A stretch of DNA of 64,000 nt from Ephemerocybe angulata. Its lineage: Eukaryota > Basidiomycota > Agaricomycetes > Agaricales > Psathyrellaceae. The notes under the pieces are model-generated. The model was not told the DNA's origin. It did not search any database and worked only from the letters and a program-made list of their open reading frames with translations. Location: the NCBI GenBank assembly GCA_013368325.1, contig JAACJK010000219.1, positions 1,116,001 to 1,180,000 of the forward strand, written 5' to 3'. The translations under genes were made by a program, and so were the position numbers. Below are positions 57,197 through 64,000 of the stretch, piece by piece (position 1 is the stretch's first letter; each line of letters opens with the position of its first letter).

Positions 57197-60100
57197 CTAG
57201 ATCAAGTTAACAGCTCCTTCCCTCGGGGAGATAACACCAACAACCTTCCCACCGAAGTCATACAGCGAAGTCCTCTCAACGGCAACAAGGTCGGTGTTGG
57301 GAGTCCTAAGGCCTAAAAGCTTTTCGACGTTCGTTGTCGCAAGAGCGATGGTTTCGCCCTTGGAGATCCCACCGTTGGCTTCAATGGCAGTCTATAAGCA
57401 AGGTGGTCAAGTCAGCATGTTGTGTACTAGCAATATTGAATGCGTACCCATCCAACATCGAAGCGCAAGTTCCTGGATTGCCACTGCTCCTCGACACCGA
57501 TTGCGACCGTGACATTGTGGCCAATTAGAACAGAGGCAGCGTTGTTCTCGGACAGCGGTGGGCCAGGAAGACTATGTAAGCGGACATCAGGTTTCGTCTT
57601 AGCAAAATTTTGAGGGACTTACATCCGTCGGGACCTCCATGAGCCAGGGAAAGGTCGGGCGGGCGTAAGGATAACCCCAACACCAGCCTGGCCAATCTCC
57701 TTCGCGAGGAGATGAGCTTCGTTCGCCCCCGAAAAAGTGAACTGCGCAGCCTTGCCGCTGTGGCTCTCGACTTCTTCCTTGAGCTGGATGAGGGAGGCCA
57801 TGATATCCGCACTCTGAACTTTGATCACAAGGGGGATCCTTCCTTCCACGACATCATGGAAGGCCTTCTTGATTTCACCCTCGCCATGGCCATAGAGGAG
57901 ATTGCGGAGAGCAGCAATCTGAGTGCTGATGCTTGATTCACCAGAATCGACAGTAACGTGGATAGCAGTGACGTCCTGCAGGACAGCGCCTTTGGCAAGC
58001 TTATGCGGCGAGCCAGTATTGAAGGCGACACTCAGTCCACCGAGGAAGCCGTAGCTCTCGGGTGCTGTAATCCCGACAGTTGCACCAGCGCGATACGCGA
58101 GCAGGGCATCTCGCGTAGCAAATTCCAGGCCGTCGGCTGCCCGGATGAGAGCACCCTCGCCGAGGATGGACGGGTTCTCTTTCTTGAGCAGGTCATTAAT
58201 CTTGCCATCGTTGGTAGACTTCTCTTGGTCTATTTCGTGCAAGCCAAGGAAGCTTCCGTAGCTCACGAGAGCAGGTCTAAGGAAAAGATCAGAAGCAGCA
58301 CCCCCCAACTCAGCAGACGAAGCTTACGATATGGAGCCTCCTTCCAAGCTTACCCACTCCACAGACGGAAGGTTAACAAATGAGGCAAGACATTCGTCTT
58401 GTCCTGAGAAACATTGTACTTCTCCGTCTTTAACCACAACACTCTGACCCTTCAAAGAAGACCCAGCGCTGGAGACATCAAACACCTCCTTGATATGCGA
58501 TCCAACACGGATATGCAAGCTCGTCACGTTAGTGAAGATGACGACGTCCTTCTTGGACTTGTGAGTTTCCAGAGGCGGGAGACCATCGTACTTGATTGCG
58601 TCCTTTGCCTCTTCATCGAAGTTTGGTACTTCAGGGGCGTGCTGGAAAAAATCGGGCTTGTCGGTGAAGAATGGGTTCTCAAGCTGGGGAATGCCGTCGA
58701 TGAACACCTGTTTAGGTGTGGCACCAATCTGTAGAGGATGGCTATCCCATATGACGATATCTATACCGGATAGTCAGTGTTCTGAGTCTCAGGATGGCCC
58801 AACAAAATAAACCGCTTTACCTGCGTCGTATCCAGGCTTGACGAAGCCAATACGGTGGTCATAGCCCAAGATCGTCGCAGGGGTCGAGATCACGGACGCC
58901 AATGCAAGGTTTTTAGGAAGGCCATAGTAATGTGCTTGTTGAGCTTCATTCAGCAAAAACCTCGAGTTCAGCACGGGGTGATCACTCTATAATCCGGTAA
59001 ACGTTTGAGAAGCGGAGAAGACATTGAGGCAACACACCTTCATGCCAACCTTCAGACCGAGGTCCGACAAGATGCGAGGAGCAAATTCGGAGCCACGGTA
59101 GGCTTCCCGTTTGTAGCGACCGTTGGTGGCAAATAGAGCGATAGCCGGAGCCCCTCCGTATGCCTTCTTGAGAAGGTCAGGAACAAGGTAGGTCTCATGA
59201 GCATGGTGGAATGCGGCAATCTTGAACTTGAACTCATTGGTCAACTATGGAGAATGCGTGAATTTCATTTATCGAATGCAAGGTCAGGAGGTTGCTACTT
59301 ACCCTAACCATATTGTCAAGATCAACGGCTTCGTAGCAGTGGTTGTGGACCTTCACGCGGCCACGCAACACGTCGACGAGCGCCTCCCACTGCAGGTCCT
59401 CGGGGAATGAACCAAGGTTCTTCCACTGCCCGGCCGTAGCCTTGGCACAGAATTGGTCTTGCTTCTCCTTCAGCTCACGCGCAGTATTGTAACTGAAATA
59501 GACATAAGCAGTCTGTGGAAGAGTAACAGGGAAGAGGGACATACGCTTTACGGAAGGCCCACTGCGTATCCATCCTCGTTCCAGAATAGACGCGCACTGT
59601 AGGTGTGTAAGACATCCGCGAGCCTAAAGAGACGTGTGGTATGACACTAACTGGGGTTCTCGCCTTGGGTAAAGCAGTAATTTTAGTATTCGTTTCGTGA
59701 GCATAAGAATTAATTCCAAGCTTACCACAGGCATGTCTATACTTAGCTGTTAGCTTAGCCTCGAAATGGTTAGACTACGAGACTCACTTCATTTGTCTCC
59801 ATCGAGGGCGGCCCGAGTAGTTCTCGGTTCCGTTAACAGAGAACGGGGGCTCGAGTACCAGGGAAGAAGAAGAGCGTTCCTTCGTCTGCCGAAGCTTGAT
59901 GGTGAAGGCTTGCCCACCAATGGCATCTGCAGAGCCAGGCAGAATATTCGAAGTAGTTACTCCCCCAGAAATGGAAAGACGGTATGCGTCGTCATGGGTG
60001 TTCAAGCCGTCCAAACTTCTCAACCAGGGCATGGCCAGCCCCTTGAGCGAGTTGGTGTCATCAGCTCCCCGCAACGCCGGAGCACTGTCCACTCCCAGAT

Positions 60101-60642
60101 GTGAGTGCATGTCGACAATACTGCACATGCACGTATCAGCAAAGGAGGAGAAATAGTGCTGTATTTCACACTTACCCAGGTGTAACCCATGCTCCCCCGG
60201 CGTCAACCACAGTGACATCCTTGTGCCTCTTGACAAGTTCGTCGCTGACCTTTCCTACGGCTTTGATAATACCCTTCACGAGGAACAGGTCACCCTTTAC
60301 CACCTCCAACCCCTCTGAACGCCCAGTCCAGATAGTAGCGTTCTTGATCAGAACGGGCTTCGTTCCGGCTTCATAGCGGTCTGACTCCGTCCTCTCATGG
60401 AAGTTTGAAGGAGGTCCGGGAGTGAGGTTCAAGGCCTCGCATTTGCTGACAATTTCCGCTGCGTTGATAGGCACCACCTGGCTAGGTGCTTTGCCCCCGA
60501 AGTCGACTGTAACAGCTGTGAGATACGCGAGTGGTCCGACCGCCAGCAACACCGCGGCCAAGAGTCCTCTGAAGGCCTTAGTTTGCTTCCGAGGACGCGC
60601 CTGTCGCGGCTGTTCGCAGTGGTGAGACGGTAGCTTGTCCAT
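57197..60642 (-). CDS. amidohydrolase-family protein with N-terminal membrane anchor
   Basis: A metal-dependent hydrolase of the amidohydrolase superfamily, about 950 residues from roughly ten exons, larger than most members. A short basic cytosolic tail precedes a signal anchor (GLLAAVLLAVGPLAYLTAVTV), so the catalytic part should face a lumen or the outside. The first lobe has NATIWTG and the H-x-H metal motif in IVDMHSHLGVD after an intron. Later blocks are ISGGVTTSNILPGSADAIGG, HNHCYEAVDLDN, KIAAFHHAHETYL, AHYYGLPKNLALASVISTPA and IVIWDSHPLQ. The C-terminal lobe ends with ENNAASVLIGHNVTVAIGVE, GGISKGETIALATTNVEKLL and GVISPREGAVNLI. The substrate is unknown. The ATG at 60640-60642 precedes the anchor; the frame extends further only to a TTG. 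Confidence 0.85.
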
Positions 60643-60809
60643 GGGAGATGGAAGTAGAGAAGAACGCGCGATATCCAGGACCAACGAGACCAATTTCACC
60701 TTCAGTTCACGCAAAGCTGATAGTAGCCGAGCGGTTGATGGCGGGCCGACCCTCCATATGTAGCGCGCCTACTCTATTTTTGGACGAGCCCCTTTCTTTG
60801 ACTCCATCC
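60643..60809. promoter_or_regulatory. short bidirectional promoter, amidohydrolase / ERCC1
   Basis: Only 167 bp separate the two divergent start codons, so both promoters and 5' UTRs must share this piece. No TATA box is obvious. Confidence 0.55.
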
Positions 60810-62139
60810 ATGTCTGCCGCCCCGCCGCCGCCTGTGGTCATCCCAGGATCAGGGAACAACATTATCGTTAGTCCTACACAGGTAAGTAATATTCTACGAA
60901 GTATTTCCTAAGGGCGGGAAACATTAAGGGATAAAAGAAAGGGAATCCAGTCCTGGAATGCATCCGCAATGTGGGGAGGGAGTTTGGAGATATCCTTGCC
61001 GACTATCAGGTAGGAAGGACCACGGGTCTTCTCTGGCTCAGGTAAGCGTGTCATACCATACGCTACTATCTATGAGCTGCTCGAATCTCACGCGGGTTCG
61101 TCGATAGTCTGAGATACCACCGCCTGCATCCTGAGTACATCCATAAACGGATCGAAAAGCTCGGACATTCGTATAACTTGCGGATACTGCTCGTTCTCTG
61201 CGATGTAGTGAGTTACGCAAGGCGTTGTTCTGGTATATAACTATGGCTCATTGGCTGGAATTCTGCTTCCCTAGACGGAGCACAGAGACTCCATTCGAGA
61301 GCTCACCAAGTCTTGCTTGGTGAACAACATAACGATCATCGTTGCATTCTCGTGCGCCTCTCCCTTCTGTGCCTACCTACCTTCATTGATTGTTGGCGGA
61401 ATTGCTTTATATATGATACCAGGCTCGATGAGGCGGGACATTACATCGCGACATTCAAGCAGTTCGAGCACAAGTCGCCCGACCTAATCAAAGAGCGGAC
61501 TGAGAAGGACTATCACTCAGTCCTTAGAACTGCCCTTACGTCCATCAGCAAAGTCAACAAGACTGACGTCGAAACTTTAAGATCTTCATTTGGCGTATGT
61601 CTCCAACGCCTTCATTCTGAAGACGACTAACTTGTATGCATTAGAGCTTCGCCAAAATCTCCCATGCAACGTCCGATCAATTGCAGAACCTCCCTGGTTT
61701 TGGGCAAGTCAAAGTCAAGAACGTAAAGAACGCGTTTGACAAACCGTTCAGAAACAACGCCACAGCTACACTGGCAAGTTCTCAGGTCACCCAGACGATC
61801 CCGAGGCCATCCCAACCTGCAGCGGTAGCCGGTGGGAGCGGTGGACAGGCATCGAACGGTCCCCTCGCGCCTACCGCCATCGCCTCGTCTTCTGGCGGCG
61901 CTACTAGCGGTGCGAATATAGGCAGTGCCGGAGACCCTTCTATGGAGCCACCACGCCCCGCGAGAGCTCCCCGGCCTCCAAGCCCCGACTGGGACATCGA
62001 GTTGGACCTGGACGAAGAGATGGATGAAGCGCCTGCCCTGCGTCCCCCACCCACCCCGAGGCCCGTCATCGACGACTCGGAGAGAAATAGGTCCAATTCC
62101 CCAATCCAAGAATTCGATATCGACCTCGATCTCAACTGA
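60810..62139 (+). CDS. RAD10: ERCC1/RAD10 DNA-repair endonuclease subunit
   Basis: Non-catalytic partner of XPF/Rad1; the heterodimer cuts the 5' side of lesions in nucleotide excision repair and trims flaps in recombination. About 360 residues. Blocks in order: the IIVSPTQ lead, [80 protein letters not shown] and [20 protein letters not shown]. The tandem helix-hairpin-helix region is [20 protein letters not shown] then [20 protein letters not shown]. The last ~120 residues are Ser/Pro/Ala-rich and acidic, an unusual tail, ending FDIDLDLN. The start at 60810 is the only nearby ATG; the first intron joins SPTQ to KGNPV. Confidence 0.93.
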
Positions 62140-62827
62140 GAAATTCGATCCTCGATGTCGTGTTTCGATTATTTGGGCACTCTTGCCGTGAATCCCATGA
62201 TTAAGCGCCCACTGGTTAGGGATGGTTTGATAGCTTGGAAGCTTGGGTCAACCATGTGGTCGCAAAAAGGTTATTCGATTAAACATAGAAGCATAAGCGA
62301 TACGAACAAGTAATGATGTAAACTAGACGTGAAGCCGAAATGAACTATGTGCATGTGCAGAGCAAAATGTATGGACGAGAAAGGGACCATTGGGTTGTGG
62401 AGAATGTCCAAATGCTAATGGAGGAAGAAGACCAGAGCATGGTGGTGATTATGTGCAATCGCAACGGGAAGAAAACTAAACTATCCAATAGGCAGAGCAG
62501 CAGGCGTTATCCTGCTGCGTGGAATGAGAATAATGATATCTACAAGTATCAATAACGACAAGACGAGAGTAATAATAAGTATGCAAGATTAAAGGGAGAG
62601 TGGAGACCGAAGGGATGGTTCGATAGTGCCCATGTGGTGTTCAGTGAACCGAAGTACGGAGGAAATGCTGGAGGAGGAAGGTGGAGAATATCTATACAAT
62701 AACAATAATGTAAGAAAACTGTGCGGAAGAGAAAACGAAGGTATCGGAGAAGGTAGTAAATATTAATCGAGGTTTGACTAGGGGAGAGGAGCATGATACA
62801 TGCTCCGAGATCGACAAGGGATCATCT
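62140..62827. other. intergenic, 688 bp, convergent 3' ends
   Basis: A/T-rich sequence between ERCC1 (+) and the partial minus-strand gene. Short open frames on both strands have no recognisable domain. Confidence 0.5.
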
Positions 62828-64000
62828 CTACGCGTTAGAGGATTTAGTTGGTTTTTTGACAAGCCAACCTGCCATGCTCACGGCTTTCGGACCATGCTTC
62901 GCCTTGTACTGCCGCTCGAAGTTCATGCGCTGGTAATGGACACGCATTTGGAGTTGCTTTATGGCGGCCTTGGCCCTGGAACGATCCATATGTGCGGCAC
63001 GTAAATCGTCTGCAAAGATCGAATTAGCGCCATGAAGATACCGATATGAGAACTTAAAAGAGACGTACTAATCCTGGTGTGGATATCCTCTAGCAGTGAA
63101 TGGAAAAGTTGCAAATCGCCATCTCCCTTCGGAGCCTCTGACGTTAACAAGCCCGATGGCTTCAACAGCCTCGCTCCTTCGAGATCCACATACGCCTTGA
63201 TATTACTAGTGGCAACAGCAAGAATCGAGATGTAGAACTTCATCTCGGTGTAGTCGGTAGCATCAGTGACTGCGAAAAGGGTTTGACTCTTGGCGCCCTT
63301 CCGAGGCTGAAGCAATTGGTTGAGTAAACCCGAGAATGGAGCAGGGTCGCAGTACGATTTCTGGGAGGAGGGTTAATTCCTAAACTCATGGAAGTGTAAG
63401 TAGTTGGCTTACCTCTGTAATTGAGCTGGGAGAGTATCGAACGATGATGCTATATGCAACGAATCGGGCAATTCGCAAGGTCGCACCATTGCCGCCTGAA
63501 AGGAGAGAAAGTAATGCTGCCTTATTGACGGGTTGGTATCCTTCTGCTAACGCTGAAAGCCGTGCCGCAACGACGCTCTCCTATATCGCGATAAGTACAG
63601 ATACCAACTCGAGGCGATGAAATCAACACTAACCGCCTTCCTGTCGAATCCGTTAATGGGACACACCGCTCGGCAGACACCGTCAAGTGCTACCATTACT
63701 TCGCGACGCAAGTCAGAGCTTGTAGTGGAGTCCATTCCCAAGGAAATCAAAGCTAAAACGAGGTCGGGGATCTCTTCGGCAACGAGGCGTCTGGAACTGT
63801 GTAAGAAGTCAGAATCTAGCTGAGCTCGTACGAATAACTACGGACCTGGCAGCACGGGTAACCAAAGCAACGAGGCGATATAGAACTGCCTCTCGTGTAG
63901 ATGCGTCAGTCCGTGCAAACGGACCGCGATGCTCGAATTCCAGACAATTTGATTGAAGACGTTCTGGAGCGGCGCCCAGCTCAAGGAGTGAGCGAATAAC
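62828..64000 (-). CDS. unrecognised helical-repeat protein, C-terminal part (5' end outside window)
   Basis: A spliced minus-strand gene running off the right edge. Exons translate to alternating amphipathic helices resembling ARM/HEAT repeats: VIRSLLELGAAPERLQSNCL, STREAVLYRLVALVTRAA, EEIPDLVLALISLGMDSTTS, LRREVMVALDGVCRAVCP, SVVAARLSALAEGYQ, ATLRIARFVAYSIIVRYSPS and FSGLLNQLLQPRKGAKS. The last helices (LQLFHSLLEDIHTRI|NDLRAAHMDRSRAKAAIKQL) lead to a basic end, SMAGWLVKKPTKSSNA, with the stop at 62828-62830. Splice joins were checked for frame. I do not recognise the family; the fold suggestion is inference from helix pattern. Confidence 0.65.

Noticed and set aside
1..64000. CRISPR arrays, bacterial operons, tRNA or rRNA genes
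   Set aside because: No spaced repeats, Shine-Dalgarno-led gene strings, cloverleaf with a GTTCGA-type arm in a spacer, or rRNA-like sequence was found; a tRNAscan run would be needed to exclude tRNAs fully.

Overview
This is nuclear DNA from a filamentous basidiomycete, most likely an Agaricomycete. Nearly every gene is broken by 45-75 bp GT-AG introns, neighbours are packed closely on both strands, and the gene set is fungal: two Zn2Cys6 regulators, a DUF6533 membrane protein, a MYND protein and a DUF1746 Dsc4-like protein. No bacterial features, CRISPR array, rRNA or convincing tRNA were seen. Coordinates are coding spans from first to last coding base; exon joins were worked out by hand from splice sites and reading frame.

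Layout. 1-10.4 kb: 3' end of a mitochondrial carrier (+), a 2 kb stretch with no recognisable gene, a Zn2Cys6 factor (+), U2AF35 (+), ALG14 (-), APC8/CDC23 (+). 10.48-20.36 kb: one nearly intact Ty3/gypsy chromovirus-type LTR retrotransposon (+) with a perfect 5 bp target duplication. It lies in what was a ~132 bp spacer between APC8 and a GLTSCR1-domain gene. 20.4-28.6 kb: GLTSCR1-domain gene (+), CLC chloride transporter (+), Sm D3 (+), SDHAF4 (-). 29.3-34.2 kb: a large Zn2Cys6 plus fungal-specific transcription factor (+). 34.6-45.5 kb: the giant lipid-transfer gene CSF1/BLTP1 (-). 45.9-53.4 kb: a twin-CX9C protein (+), Dsc4-like DUF1746 protein (-), MYND protein (+), four-TM protein (-), DUF6533 protein (+). 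53.9-62.1 kb: HDA1-type deacetylase with Arb2 domain (+), amidohydrolase (-), ERCC1/RAD10 (+). 62.8-64 kb: 3' part of an unrecognised helical-repeat gene (-).

The host genes are mostly unlinked housekeeping functions (splicing, glycosylation, cell cycle, repair, respiratory assembly, lipid transport), with no sign of a secondary-metabolite cluster. The most unusual object is the retrotransposon. It has one uninterrupted 3,001-codon gag-pol frame with a ~540-residue N-terminal extension and a twice-repeated ~80-residue module between nucleocapsid and protease. A separate 379-codon ORF sits in the env position, overlaps the pol frame by 1,076 bp and carries a different codon signature. Its two LTRs are identical over 192 bp but clearly diverged in the last ~64 bp.
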